Below are positions 9,091-17,749 of a stretch of DNA of 52,571 bases, piece after piece. Positions within the stretch are counted from its first letter, which is position 1. Every line of letters begins with the position of its first letter. Below the pieces are notes generated by a model. It made no database searches. It saw only the letters and a list, made by a program, of their open reading frames with translations, and was not told the origin of the DNA. The DNA is from an uncultured Verrucomicrobiota bacterium (GTDB lineage: Bacteria; Verrucomicrobiota; Verrucomicrobiia; Palsa-1439), in NCBI GenBank assembly GCA_903847335.1, contig CAINDI010000113.1:1-52571 (forward strand). The letters run 5' to 3'. Made by a program: the position numbers and the translations under genes.

Positions 9091-9119
9091 TTGACAAAGC
9101 CAATGTGCGAATGTAGCGT
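9091..9119 (+). promoter_or_regulatory. Candidate promoter upstream of tatA
   Basis: A perfect -35 TTGACA (9091-9096) is followed after 17 bases by a weak -10, TAGCGT (9114-9119). It lies in the 66-base gap between pal and tatA, suggesting the tat pair can be expressed apart from tol-pal. Confidence 0.45.
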
Positions 9120-9142
9120 GCGGCAGTAGGAAGGAAGTAATT

Positions 9143-9376
9143 ATGGTACTTGCGACACTCAGTGAATGGCACGTTATTTTAGCGTTGGTGATTGTTCTAC
9201 TGCTGTTTGGCGGTAAGAAATTGCCGGAATTGGCTCGCGGTTTAGGCGAGGCAATGAAGGAATTTAAGAAAGCGCAGCGTGATTTGCATGACGAGGCGGC
9301 GCAGGTCAAGCCGGTCGACCAACCGCAACCGCCGGCAGTGAAGACTGACACGCAAACTCCGCAAAAACCGGCCTAA
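9143..9376 (+). CDS. tatA: Twin-arginine translocase subunit TatA/TatE
   Basis: The 77-residue protein has a single N-terminal membrane helix ([22 protein letters not shown]) ending in the conserved FGxxKLPEL hinge, then an amphipathic helix ([15 protein letters not shown]) and a polar proline-rich tail. This is the pore-forming TatA type that works with TatC to export folded proteins. A ribosome binding site AGGAAGGA (9128-9135) sits seven bases before the ATG. tatC follows six bases after the stop. A TatB role cannot be excluded, since no separate tatB is present here. Confidence 0.93.
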   Translation: MVLATLSEWHVILALVIVLLLFGGKKLPELARGLGEAMKEFKKAQRDLHDEAAQVKPVDQPQPPAVKTDTQTPQKPA

Positions 9377-9382
9377 GCGGCT

Positions 9383-10174
9383 GTGCTAATTCCCGTCGTG
9401 CTGTCTTGGTTCCGAAAGTCGCCCTCCACGGATGCGGCAGAAGTTAAATCGTTCACTGATCATCTCGATGATTTGCGAGCGATGCTTTTCAAAACGCTCG
9501 CCGCGTTGTTCATCGGTTTCAACATCTGCTTGGTCTATGCCAACCGGTTGCTGCGACTGATTGAGCAGCCGTTGTATCAATCCGTCGCCCAGCCGGAACG
9601 ATTTCTTCAAAGTCTCAACGTCACCGATTCATTTGTGCTCGCCATGAAAATGGCATTTTACGGCGGCCTTGTTTTGACCATGCCGATATTATTGTATTTT
9701 ATCGCGCAGTTTGTTCTACCGGCACTAAAGCCGCGTGAGAAAAAACTGCTCTTACCGGTTTGTTTCTTTGGGGCGCTGCTATTTCTCGCGGGTGTGGCGT
9801 TGTGTTTTTTTTGGGTCGTACCGCAAACACTCAAAGCGTTCATCAAATACAGCGAATGGATGCATATCGAACCACACTGGACAGTCGGTAGCTATGTCGA
9901 ATTCGTCACGCAATTTATGCTGGCGATGGGCTTGACGTTTGAAGTGCCGCTTGTGTTGTTGGTACTTGTTCAGCTCGGGATCGTCAAGGCGGCGACAATC
10001 CGGAAAGGTCGGAAGGTGTTTATCGCTGTCGCCGTTGTAATTTCGGCCATCGTCGCGCCGCCGGATCCATTGTCAATGGTGCTAATGTCGCTCCCGTTGA
10101 TTGCGCTCTTTGAAGTGACAATCTGGGTCGCGTGGTTAATGGATCGGAAGAAACAACCGCAGCTCACACCGTAG
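9383..10174 (+). CDS. tatC: Twin-arginine translocase subunit TatC
   Basis: This is a six-helix inner-membrane protein of 263 residues that recognises twin-arginine signal peptides. The TatC signature segment SFTDHLDDLRAMLFKTL opens the core, and the conserved block AMGLTFEVPLVLLVLVQLGIV and the C-terminal SAIVAPPDPLSMVLMSLP are recognisable. It starts at GTG 9383, with a second in-frame GTG at 9398. The gene sits directly after tatA, forming a minimal tatAC pair. Confidence 0.93.
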   Translation: MLIPVVLSWFRKSPSTDAAEVKSFTDHLDDLRAMLFKTLAALFIGFNICLVYANRLLRLIEQPLYQSVAQPERFLQSLNVTDSFVLAMKMAFYGGLVLTMPILLYFIAQFVLPALKPREKKLLLPVCFFGALLFLAGVALCFFWVVPQTLKAFIKYSEWMHIEPHWTVGSYVEFVTQFMLAMGLTFEVPLVLLVLVQLGIVKAATIRKGRKVFIAVAVVISAIVAPPDPLSMVLMSLPLIALFEVTIWVAWLMDRKKQPQLTP

Positions 10175-10176
10175 TA

Positions 10177-10506
10177 TTAGATTTTCGACTCCGCCGGTGC
10201 ATCTGGTTTCGCGGGTTCTACCGGCGCATTGGATTCTTCGACGAACATCAGTCGCAAATCCGTCAGCGTCGCTTTTAAGATTTTTGTTTCGTCCGGTGTG
10301 AGGTTACCGGTGGTTTTGCGCTCCACCATTTCGAGGAGGTCGATAAAGAGCCGGGCCGCGTCGAGATTTTTCTCGGCTTTATTTGTGGCGGGATTGGCGA
10401 GCTTGCCGAGCGCCATCAGCGCTTGCGTGCCGAACAAGCTGACTAAATCCAGAAACCGACGGGTGTCTTCGCGCGAACCAATTGTATCTTTTTGAACTTC
10501 AGCCAT
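10177..10506 (-). CDS. DUF1844 family protein
   Basis: This is a small protein of 109 residues with the DUF1844 hallmark FLDLVSLFGTQALMALGKL near the N-terminus, then an alpha-helical stretch (DAARLFIDLLEMVERKT, NLTPDETKILKATLTDLRLMF) and a short Pro/Ala-rich tail. The family is widespread in Planctomycetes, Verrucomicrobia, Acidobacteria and Deltaproteobacteria and has no established function. It starts one base after the M16 peptidase gene ends and is the last gene of a minus-strand unit. It meets tatC tail to tail with a two-base gap. Confidence 0.85.
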   Translation of the reverse strand: MAEVQKDTIGSREDTRRFLDLVSLFGTQALMALGKLANPATNKAEKNLDAARLFIDLLEMVERKTTGNLTPDETKILKATLTDLRLMFVEESNAPVEPAKPDAPAESKI

Positions 10507-10507
10507 T

Positions 10508-13096
10508 TTAATTTTCCTTGGTTATCGGATGAACGATGGCGACGGCGTTGGGCTTGTCGCTGAAATACCGGTCGACAACTCGTTGGATGTCCGCCGGTGT
10601 CACGGCTCGGTATTTTTCATCCGCTGTCGCAAAGTTTTTATAGCCAAGTCCGTATAATTCGTCCAGCCCCACCGTCATCGCCAGTCCGCCATTGTCTTGC
10701 AGCGCCACTTTGCGTTGGCCGATGATGCCGGCTTTGGCGCGGTCGAGTTCGTCGGCGGTGAGACCGGTTGTTTTTAGTTTCGTCAGCTCGGCGAAGATTT
10801 CTTTCTCACACAACTCGACTTTCGGCGTAGTTGTGCCGACGTAGAACGCAAAGAATCCTGGTTCGACACCGGCAAGTTGGAGCGCGCCGCAGTAGTAGCA
10901 CAAGCTCAACTCATCGCGCAGTCGGGTAAATAGCCGGGAACCTAAACCCGAATACGATTCACTCAACAAATCGAGTGCATACCGGTCCGAGTTGAAAACA
11001 TCCACGGTGCTAAATCCAATCAGCAGTACGGCTTGTTCTTTCGGTTTCTCGATTTGTTTGCGGACTGACGCGGTCAGTTTTTCTGCGCCGCCGGTTTCGA
11101 AGGTTGGCTTGCCGGGGCGCAACGCGCCAAATTTGGCTTCGATTTTTTTTCGAATTTCAGACGCGGTGACGTTGCCGAAGACGGTAACGACCATATTATC
11201 CGGCACAATATACCGGTGTTGGAAATCGGCGAGGTCGGCCCGCGTGAGCTTGGCGACGGTGGCCGGTGTGCCGAGTGTGTTCAACCGGTACGGGTGCCAG
11301 GAATAAATTGTTTCGCGGAGCAATTGCCGGCAGGAACTCATGACTTGATCTTGCTCGGATTTGATTTCGGCAAGTTGCACAGCGCGTTCACGCGCCAGTT
11401 TGTCGTCTGGGAAAGTTGGATTTTCCACCACGTCGGCCAAAATATCCAACACGAGATCGAGGTCATCGCTCAGGGCGTGAGCGGTAACGCCGAAGCTATT
11501 GTTACCGGAGAAAGCATTGATGGCACCGCCGACATTTTCAATGCTCTCAGCGATTTGATCGCCGGTGCGGATTTTAGTGCCTTTTAAAAGCATTCGCGAC
11601 ATGAGTTTGGTGATGCCGTTGTTACCGGCGGTTTCGGCAAGGATGCCGCCTTTGCAGAAGACACCGAGATCAACAAACGGTAGTTTGCGGTCTTCCCGAA
11701 CGAGCAGGCGCAGACCGTTCGGTAGCTCGAACTTTTGGATTTCAATGCCGGTTTGCTTACCGGTGGTGGCTTCCGGTTTGACATTCGTGCCGGTGGGGTC
11801 GAGCGAGGTGATGGTCAAGTTTTCGTCGGTCAGATATTTTTTGGCGACACGTTGGACATCCGCCGGTGTGACTTGACGGAGCGCGGTGAGATACGCTTCG
11901 GAATAATTCGGATCGCCGACGAGCAATTCGTTGGAGCCGATGTCAGCGGCTTGGCCGGCCATGGTTTTGAGGCGTTCGTAATGGCCGCTCAGAGAAAGTT
12001 TGATTGCTTTCCGGCATTCGTCAGCGGTGATTGGTTGGGTTTGGAATTTTCGAATTTCGGCGCGAATCGCGGCGGTAGCGGCCTCGCGTTTGTCGGGATC
12101 GGTTATGGCTCCAACGCCGAAAAGACCAGGGCAACCGGGTGTGTAGTTGCCGGCACCGATGGAATGGACGAGTCCTTGATTTTGTTGGATTTCGCGATAG
12201 AGACGCGAGCTGCGACCTTGACCGGCAATGATGGAAAGCACATCCAACGCCGGGACGTCGGGATCGGTTGCGGCCGGGACGTGCCAAGCGAGATCAAGAT
12301 GGGTGAGTTGCACCGGCGCATCTTCGTGACGTTCGCGGAGGCTGACTTGCGGCGGTTCGACCGGAATGGTGGCCGGTTCGATGGCGTTCATTTTGAAGTC
12401 TTGGGTTAGTTCGCGGAGGTGCGCTGCGACGGTGGTGGCGTTCACGTCGCCGACGATGACGAAGATGAGGTTGTTGGGAACGTAATATTTTTTGTAGTAG
12501 CTGACGACTTCGTCGCGGGTGATGCGGTTGTAAATATCTGGGTAGCCGATGACAGGGTGCCGGTAGGGATGCGCGATGAAAGCGGTGTTCCATTGCAACC
12601 GGTCGGCGCGGCGGCCGGGATCGTCCACGCCCATCGCCATTTCGCGGAGGATGACTTGTTTTTCTTTGAGAAGCTCGTCCGCTGGGATGGTGGCGTTCAT
12701 CATGCAATCGGCTAGAATATCGACGGCGGTCTGCCAATTTTCCGCCGGTAGGTCGATGTGATAAACTGTTTGCTCGAAAGAAGTGTAAGCGTTCATGTCG
12801 CCGCCGGCGCGTTGGACGGCGTGCGGAATGTCGCCCACGGCGCGGGTGGTGGTGCCTTTAAAAAGCATGTGTTCGAGGACGTGGGAGATGCCGGCCCCCG
12901 TGTATTTTCCCTCGGTAATGCTACCGGCGCGACACCAAGCTTGGGCGCTGACAACGGGCGCGCTGTGGTCTTCGCGGATGAGAATGGTCAGGCCATTATC
13001 GAGGATGGTTTTATGGATTGGTTCAGTGGCCATGGTGATGGTTCCAAATAATGTCGCGGCGCCAACGAGCGCTCGCACGGCGGTAAAGGTTCGCAT
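10508..13096 (-). CDS. M16 family (insulinase-like) zinc peptidase, two-domain
   Basis: The 862-residue protein contains two tandem M16 halves. The first has the inverted zinc motif HVLEH (His72, Glu75, His76) and the third ligand Glu152 at the usual spacing, so it should be catalytic. The second half (from about residue 450, LRLLVREDRKLPFVDLG) has lost the HxxEH (KLMSRM at the equivalent place), matching the active/inactive pairing seen in fused M16 enzymes such as the PqqL type. An N-terminal hydrophobic stretch (VRALVGAATLFGTITMA) could be a signal peptide, implying a periplasmic role. It lies 14 bases after the Minf_1886 gene and just before DUF1844. Confidence 0.9.
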   Translation of the reverse strand: MRTFTAVRALVGAATLFGTITMATEPIHKTILDNGLTILIREDHSAPVVSAQAWCRAGSITEGKYTGAGISHVLEHMLFKGTTTRAVGDIPHAVQRAGGDMNAYTSFEQTVYHIDLPAENWQTAVDILADCMMNATIPADELLKEKQVILREMAMGVDDPGRRADRLQWNTAFIAHPYRHPVIGYPDIYNRITRDEVVSYYKKYYVPNNLIFVIVGDVNATTVAAHLRELTQDFKMNAIEPATIPVEPPQVSLRERHEDAPVQLTHLDLAWHVPAATDPDVPALDVLSIIAGQGRSSRLYREIQQNQGLVHSIGAGNYTPGCPGLFGVGAITDPDKREAATAAIRAEIRKFQTQPITADECRKAIKLSLSGHYERLKTMAGQAADIGSNELLVGDPNYSEAYLTALRQVTPADVQRVAKKYLTDENLTITSLDPTGTNVKPEATTGKQTGIEIQKFELPNGLRLLVREDRKLPFVDLGVFCKGGILAETAGNNGITKLMSRMLLKGTKIRTGDQIAESIENVGGAINAFSGNNSFGVTAHALSDDLDLVLDILADVVENPTFPDDKLARERAVQLAEIKSEQDQVMSSCRQLLRETIYSWHPYRLNTLGTPATVAKLTRADLADFQHRYIVPDNMVVTVFGNVTASEIRKKIEAKFGALRPGKPTFETGGAEKLTASVRKQIEKPKEQAVLLIGFSTVDVFNSDRYALDLLSESYSGLGSRLFTRLRDELSLCYYCGALQLAGVEPGFFAFYVGTTTPKVELCEKEIFAELTKLKTTGLTADELDRAKAGIIGQRKVALQDNGGLAMTVGLDELYGLGYKNFATADEKYRAVTPADIQRVVDRYFSDKPNAVAIVHPITKEN

Positions 13097-13110
13097 GGTG
13101 AGTCTGACAA

Positions 13111-13599
13111 CTAATTTGAGCCGTTGCTCAATTTCTTCGACTTACCGGAGCGGGTTTGTTCCGCGAGCGGTTCGTGCGGTTTGACCGTCCGCGCCGGTGG
13201 TTCGTGCCGGCGTGCGGGCCGGTAGGGGTGAACAAACGCTTCGTCGAAATCAAAACCATTGCGAAAGTCTTCGCGATTGTCTTGGTCAGTTTTTCCGAGG
13301 ATGCCTTTGTCCACCATGTTGAAAACGAGTTCGCCGAAATCTTCGCAGCGGCGAATGCCCCAGTAGTCGAGGACGGTTTTGGCCATTGGGCCGTATTGGT
13401 CGAGTGCGTATTGCCGGAGACCGTTGAGTAATTCTTGGCCGCTGACGTGCCGGTGGACGGGATTGGTTTGTGTGTTCTTCTTCATCAACTTGAGGGTGAA
13501 ATCCAAACCTTCGCGCACGAAGAGATACGCATCCCGGTCATAGCGGGAATCCGCTTGGCGGATTTCATCGACGGCTTCAGCGAAATCTTGTTTGTGCAT
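13111..13599 (-). CDS. Minf_1886 family conserved protein
   Basis: The sequence matches the Planctomycete/Verrucomicrobia conserved family Minf_1886 as I recall it: AVDEIRQADSRYDRDAYLFVREGLDFTL, HVSGQELLNGLRQYALDQYG and YWGIRRCEDFGELVFNMVD. The family's function is not known. The last 45 residues are a charged, low-complexity tail (RPARRHEPPARTVKPHEPL). Its start follows the stop of a 45-residue membrane protein by three bases, and the bases AAAGGA and TAGG upstream can serve as ribosome binding site. Its restricted phylogenetic range is one reason to place the window in the PVC group. Confidence 0.85.
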   Translation of the reverse strand: MHKQDFAEAVDEIRQADSRYDRDAYLFVREGLDFTLKLMKKNTQTNPVHRHVSGQELLNGLRQYALDQYGPMAKTVLDYWGIRRCEDFGELVFNMVDKGILGKTDQDNREDFRNGFDFDEAFVHPYRPARRHEPPARTVKPHEPLAEQTRSGKSKKLSNGSN

Positions 13600-13602
13600 A
13601 TC

Positions 13603-13740
13603 CTAGCGTCCTTTCGGCTCCACTTTCGCATTTAGTGTCGGTGAATGCAACTCCCGCCAACGTTGGACGGCGGTGCCGAGAAGTAATGCGCCGACGAGAA
13701 ACGCCACCACCAGCTGCTCTTGTTTGGTCAAACGGAACAT
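13603..13740 (-). CDS. Small single-helix membrane protein (45 residues)
   Basis: This short ORF begins ATG at 13740 and stops at TAG (13603-13605). It encodes MFRLTKQEQLVVAFLVGALL and a tail ending KVEPKGR. The start is positively charged, then comes one hydrophobic helix (LVVAFLVGALLLGTAV), then a polar C-terminus. The MxRLTxQEQLV opening resembles the N-terminus of ComEA/helix-hairpin-helix proteins in Verrucomicrobia, as I recall, but no DNA-binding domain follows. It ends three bases before the Minf_1886 start, so it is likely the first gene of that unit. A possible promoter (CGACAA/AGTTTA on the plus strand, 13747-13773) ends six bases before the ATG. Function unknown. Confidence 0.6.
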   Translation of the reverse strand: MFRLTKQEQLVVAFLVGALLLGTAVQRWRELHSPTLNAKVEPKGR

Positions 13741-13847
13741 TCGCGGAGTTTATTTCCTTCAGTTTGCCGACAATTGCAATGAAAAGTTTTTTGACATTGC
13801 GCCGGGCTGCTGACACACTCGGCACGTGGCGAGCATTTGAATTAAGC

Positions 13848-16301
13848 ATGGATACCAATGACAATCCCGGAATTGCGTCAGACATAACGACGCCCGAGCC
13901 GGTTCCAGCGAAAACCAGACTGTGGCCGGAGGTGGGCGCCGCTGGGCATTGGGCAGTCATCGTCGCTTTGGGCGCGCTGATTTTGTTGACGTTTGCCAAC
14001 ACGTTGCACAATACCGGATTTGCGCTCGACAACAAATTCATCCTGCTCGAAGACCCCCGGCTGCGTGATAACAAACCGGAAAATATTCAGCAGATTTTTC
14101 AGCAGGATTACTGGTGGCCGAAAGCGGTCAGCGGATTGTACCGGCCACTGACGACGCTCTCGTACATGGTGAATTACACCGTGTTTGGTGACAAGGACAC
14201 TGCCACCGGTTACCACGTGGTGAATTTCCTCATTCACTGGGTGAATGCGATTTTAGTTTATCTATTGGTTTTGATATTGATGGAGAAACTTTGGCCGGCG
14301 TTATTTGTCGCCGCGATTTTTGCCACCCATCCGGTGGTAACTGAATCGGTAACGAATATCATCGGCCGTGCCGATTTGTTTGCCACGCTGACGGTATTGC
14401 TCGGATTTGTCGTGTATGCCAAGAGCACCACGGTGAATGAGGAACCCGAAACTAACTGGCTATCGGTCTTCGGATTAAGCGCTGGAATGGCGGCACTGGT
14501 GGGATTCAGTTACCTGCATCGTTTTCATCTCGAATTGCTACCGGTGGTGTTTCAATCGGTTTGGTGGGTCGTGGGTTGTATTGCGGCAATGATGTTTCTC
14601 GTGTTGTTAATCGCTTCGCTGACAGCCGGTGTGCGCTCGATTTTTTGGTTGTTGCTGCTCATGCTCGTCACCATCGTTGGTGTGTTTTGCAAAGAAAGCG
14701 CGGTGGTCGTGCTCGGCGTGATGCTGCTTTATGATTTCACCTACCGATTGCAGAAGTTGCATCCGAATTGGTTCGTCAACCTCGTCCAAAATTTCTGGGG
14801 ATTTTTCTGGAAAGGTTACATCGCGTTGGTGCCGCCGTTTCTGGCTTTGTGGTATGTGCGTTCCTGGGTTTTTGACCAACTTCGTCCGCCGGAGCTACCG
14901 TTTGTGGACAATCCGCTGGTTGGCGTGGATTTCTTGAGCGCCCGGCTGACGGCAATCAAAGTTCTCGGAAAATACCTTTGGCTGTTGGTTTGGCCGCAGA
15001 CCTTGTCCTGCGACTATTCCTATAATCAAATCCCAATCGTCTCAGCCTCTTTTTCTTCTTGGGAAGATCTGAAGACACTCGTGGTGTTAGGCATTCTGGT
15101 GGGTTTAATTGTGCTGGCGATTTACAATTACCGGCGCAACAAAGCCATTTTCTTTTTCATCATGTTCTTTTTCGGCACACTCCTGCCAACAGCGAATCTC
15201 CTCAAAATTATCGGCAGCATTATGGCCGAGCGATTTCTCTATCTGCCATCGCTGGGATTTGCCGGTGTCATCGTGGTGCTAGTCTATGTGACCTGCAGGC
15301 GGTTCATTCCGCGTTTGGATATTTCGGCGTGGTCACAACGAATCTGGCTGCAGGTTGTCGCTCGTGGAGTGCTGGCGTTAGTAGTTTTGGCGTTTGCCGC
15401 GCGCTCGTTCAAACGGAATTACGACTGGGAAGATGATGTGAGTTTATGGACGCAAGCGGTCGATGCATGTCCGAATAGTTTCAAAACTCACAAATCACTC
15501 GCCTACGCTCTTTACGAAAAAGATACGGACTACCGGAACATCGATCGCATTATTGACGAAGGCGAAAAAGCCGCACAAATCACTGACAAAACTCAAATCG
15601 TTTTCCTCCATCTCGGCGCCTATTACCGGATCAAAGGCGATCTCGTCGCCCAACACACCGCCGATGGTTCGCTCATCGCTTCTCCGGCGAGTCTGCCGTG
15701 GTACCAGAAATCCGTCGCCACCCTCGAACGCGCCATTCCGCTCGACCACGAATTCAACGGCGACAACCGGCGTAAAGAACTTCTGCGCGGCCGCAAACCC
15801 GAAGAAATTCCCGACATCGGCAACCACGAAATTTATTGGAATCTTGGGCTTTCGCACATGCGCCTCGGTAATTACGCTGACGCACTGAAAGCTTACCAAG
15901 CGATGGCGCATCTCGCGCCCGCCAATCCGGATTCCTATCAAAGCATCGCCTCCGCCTACATCTCGGCTGGCCGAAATGAAGAAGCCGCCATCACTTTGCT
16001 TCAGGCTTTACTACTCGACGGCAACCGGCAAGAAGCGCTGCGTTACCTCGTCGAAATTTACAAGCAAATCGACCGCGATGGCTGCGCGCTGATTTTTTCT
16101 CCCGGTCATCCTGTCGCCCAACTCAATGCCGACTGTGCACTCGTCAAAACTCACATCTGCCGCGCCTACGCCAATCTGAATCAAACTTTTCTCGACGCCA
16201 AACAGCCGGCGCTCGCCAAGCAAACTCGCGACAACGCGCTCAACACTTACAAATGCGATGCCGCGCTGTTCAATCCGCCGGCCGTCACGGCCACCAAATA
16301 A
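13848..16301 (+). CDS. TMTC-like polytopic membrane protein with C-terminal TPR repeats
   Basis: The protein starts with a polar stretch, then about ten membrane helices, then tetratricopeptide repeats (for example IYWNLGLSHMRLGNYADALK and PDSYQSIASAYISAGRNEEA). LYRPLTTLSYMVNY, HPVVTESVTNIIGRADL and IIGSIMAERFLYLPSLGF are typical of the TMTC/DUF1736 family, which is related to C-type mannosyltransferases using lipid-linked sugars. The open frame extends upstream to 13635, but that part overlaps the divergent 45-residue gene. ATG 13779 and ATG 13848 are the realistic starts; I chose 13848 because a TTGACA (13791-13796) lies between them. It has a paralogue at 31492-33177. Enzymatic activity is inferred from the family only. 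Confidence 0.8.
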   Translation: MDTNDNPGIASDITTPEPVPAKTRLWPEVGAAGHWAVIVALGALILLTFANTLHNTGFALDNKFILLEDPRLRDNKPENIQQIFQQDYWWPKAVSGLYRPLTTLSYMVNYTVFGDKDTATGYHVVNFLIHWVNAILVYLLVLILMEKLWPALFVAAIFATHPVVTESVTNIIGRADLFATLTVLLGFVVYAKSTTVNEEPETNWLSVFGLSAGMAALVGFSYLHRFHLELLPVVFQSVWWVVGCIAAMMFLVLLIASLTAGVRSIFWLLLLMLVTIVGVFCKESAVVVLGVMLLYDFTYRLQKLHPNWFVNLVQNFWGFFWKGYIALVPPFLALWYVRSWVFDQLRPPELPFVDNPLVGVDFLSARLTAIKVLGKYLWLLVWPQTLSCDYSYNQIPIVSASFSSWEDLKTLVVLGILVGLIVLAIYNYRRNKAIFFFIMFFFGTLLPTANLLKIIGSIMAERFLYLPSLGFAGVIVVLVYVTCRRFIPRLDISAWSQRIWLQVVARGVLALVVLAFAARSFKRNYDWEDDVSLWTQAVDACPNSFKTHKSLAYALYEKDTDYRNIDRIIDEGEKAAQITDKTQIVFLHLGAYYRIKGDLVAQHTADGSLIASPASLPWYQKSVATLERAIPLDHEFNGDNRRKELLRGRKPEEIPDIGNHEIYWNLGLSHMRLGNYADALKAYQAMAHLAPANPDSYQSIASAYISAGRNEEAAITLLQALLLDGNRQEALRYLVEIYKQIDRDGCALIFSPGHPVAQLNADCALVKTHICRAYANLNQTFLDAKQPALAKQTRDNALNTYKCDAALFNPPAVTATK

Positions 16302-16311
16302 ACCGGCGCCG

Positions 16312-16890
16312 ATGCGCTACGAAACTTTCGCTCCGCTCACCGGTTACCCACACGCTTTCACTCTTCGCGATCCCGGTGACGAGACCCGTGCCGCTGATTT
16401 TCCGGTACAAGTCACAAAAGATTTCGGCTATTCCGATTTCGCTGCCGCCGAACAAACTCATGGCAACGGTGTCGCCATCGTCAATCAATCCGGTACCGTT
16501 GCTGGCGTCGACGCGCTCATCACCCGGCAATGCGGTTTACCATTAATTATTCGCTGCGCCGATTGTGCGCCGGTCTTCATCATCGACCGTGCCGCACCGG
16601 TGATTGCGCTCGTCCACTCTGGCAAGAAAGGCACAAACCTCAATGTAGTCGGTGCAACCGTGGCGGCGATGCAACCACGCGCCGGTGTTGCCTTCATCGG
16701 TCCCAGCATCGGTGCGTGTCATTACGAAATGGATTTGTGGACAGAAATCGAAGCGCAACTCCGCGCCGCCGGTATCACAGAAATTCACAACTCGCGCATT
16801 TGCACCGCTTGCCATCTCGACCGGTATTATTCCTATCGCGCCGAACGCGGCCAAACCGGCCGGATGTTTGCGCTCTTGGCGCTAGCTTAG
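16312..16890 (+). CDS. pgeF: Laccase-domain protein, peptidoglycan editing factor PgeF/YfiH family
   Basis: The family motifs appear in order: AAEQTHGNGV, RCADCAPVFI, IALVHSGKKGT, GPSIGACHYEM and CTACHLDRYYSYRAERGQTGRMF, with the histidines and cysteines that bind metal. Members are multi-copper-oxidase-like purine nucleoside enzymes, and in E. coli YfiH affects peptidoglycan side-chain composition. At 192 residues it is shorter than the usual ~240-250, mainly at the N-terminus, and the usual HAGWRG is HSGKKG. Its last nine bases overlap the end of the convergent fmt gene. It starts ten bases after the TMTC-like gene. Confidence 0.85.
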   Translation: MRYETFAPLTGYPHAFTLRDPGDETRAADFPVQVTKDFGYSDFAAAEQTHGNGVAIVNQSGTVAGVDALITRQCGLPLIIRCADCAPVFIIDRAAPVIALVHSGKKGTNLNVVGATVAAMQPRAGVAFIGPSIGACHYEMDLWTEIEAQLRAAGITEIHNSRICTACHLDRYYSYRAERGQTGRMFALLALA

Positions 16891-17748
16891 TTTCCGGCCG
16901 CGAGCGAAAGCGGCAAAGCTCATCCGCTTGCCACCGGCGGGTTGAACTTCCAGCAAGCACAACGCGCCGGTACCGGTGGTGACGATGTCAGCACCGGTCG
17001 TAGTGGAAGAAACCAACTCAACTTTCCAAATCTTCAGCAAAGTTCCATCGCGGTCGGTGAACGCGCCGGGCCACGGATTGAAGGCGCGGATTTGCCGGTC
17101 GATTTCCACGGCAGATTTTGTCCAATCAATCCGGCCATCTTCTTTGGCGAACTTCCGGGCATGAGTGACTTGCGTTTCATCTTGTTGCCGGTGCGGCCAG
17201 TCGGTGAGCGTCAGCGTTTCCGCAAGCAGTTCTGCGCCAAGCGTGGCAAGCCGGTCGTGTAATGTCGCGCCGGTATCGTCGGGGCGAATCGGCGTCCGAC
17301 GCTGGAGAATGATGTCGCCGTGGTCGAGTTGTTCGTCCATGAACATCGTCGTCACGCCGGTCTCAGCGTCACCGGCGAGAATCGCGGATTGAATCGGCGA
17401 TGCCCCGCGCCAACGCGGTAACAGCGAAGTGTGGACGTTGATGCAACCGCGCACCGGAATTTCTAAAAGTGCTTTCGGTAAGATCTGACCGTAGGCGACG
17501 ACGACGATTAAATCCGGTTGCTGAGCGCGAATCGTTTCGACGGCTTCGCGAATTTTGACCGGCTGCGAAACTGGCAAGCCAAGTTTTTCGGCGGTGACTT
17601 TGACCGGCGGCGGCGAAAGTTGGAGTGACCGGCCTTTGGGTTTATCCGGTTGCGTGATGACGCCAATGATTTCGTGACCGGCTAAGCGATGTGCCGCTTC
17701 CAGACACGGACAGGCGAGCTCCGCAGTGCCGATAAACAGAATGTGCAT
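16882..17748 (-). CDS. fmt: Methionyl-tRNA formyltransferase
   Basis: Fmt formylates initiator Met-tRNA with 10-formyl-tetrahydrofolate. The catalytic segment INVHTSLLPRWRGASPIQ with the Asn/His pair and the downstream LDHGDIIL are diagnostic, as is the opening HILFIGTAELACPCLEAAH. The open frame continues upstream, but the ATG at 17748 gives the standard N-terminus and starts one base after the mqnC stop. The protein has 288 residues, slightly short in the C-terminal tRNA-binding domain. No def gene is adjacent. Confidence 0.93.
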   Translation of the reverse strand: MHILFIGTAELACPCLEAAHRLAGHEIIGVITQPDKPKGRSLQLSPPPVKVTAEKLGLPVSQPVKIREAVETIRAQQPDLIVVVAYGQILPKALLEIPVRGCINVHTSLLPRWRGASPIQSAILAGDAETGVTTMFMDEQLDHGDIILQRRTPIRPDDTGATLHDRLATLGAELLAETLTLTDWPHRQQDETQVTHARKFAKEDGRIDWTKSAVEIDRQIRAFNPWPGAFTDRDGTLLKIWKVELVSSTTTGADIVTTGTGALCLLEVQPAGGKRMSFAAFARGRKLS

Positions 17749-17749
17749 A

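Noticed and set aside
8695-9351. 218-residue minus-strand ORF across pal and tatA
   Set aside because: It crosses two well-supported genes and their gap on the other strand and shows no conserved features.
11735-12409. 224-residue plus-strand ORF rich in Gly and Asp/Phe inside the M16 gene
   Set aside because: Fully antisense to conserved catalytic-domain sequence; its Gly-rich look is a reflection of complementary codons.
13635-13847. N-terminal extension of the TMTC-like ORF
   Set aside because: It overlaps the divergent 45-residue gene and the probable promoters; its residues look non-coding.
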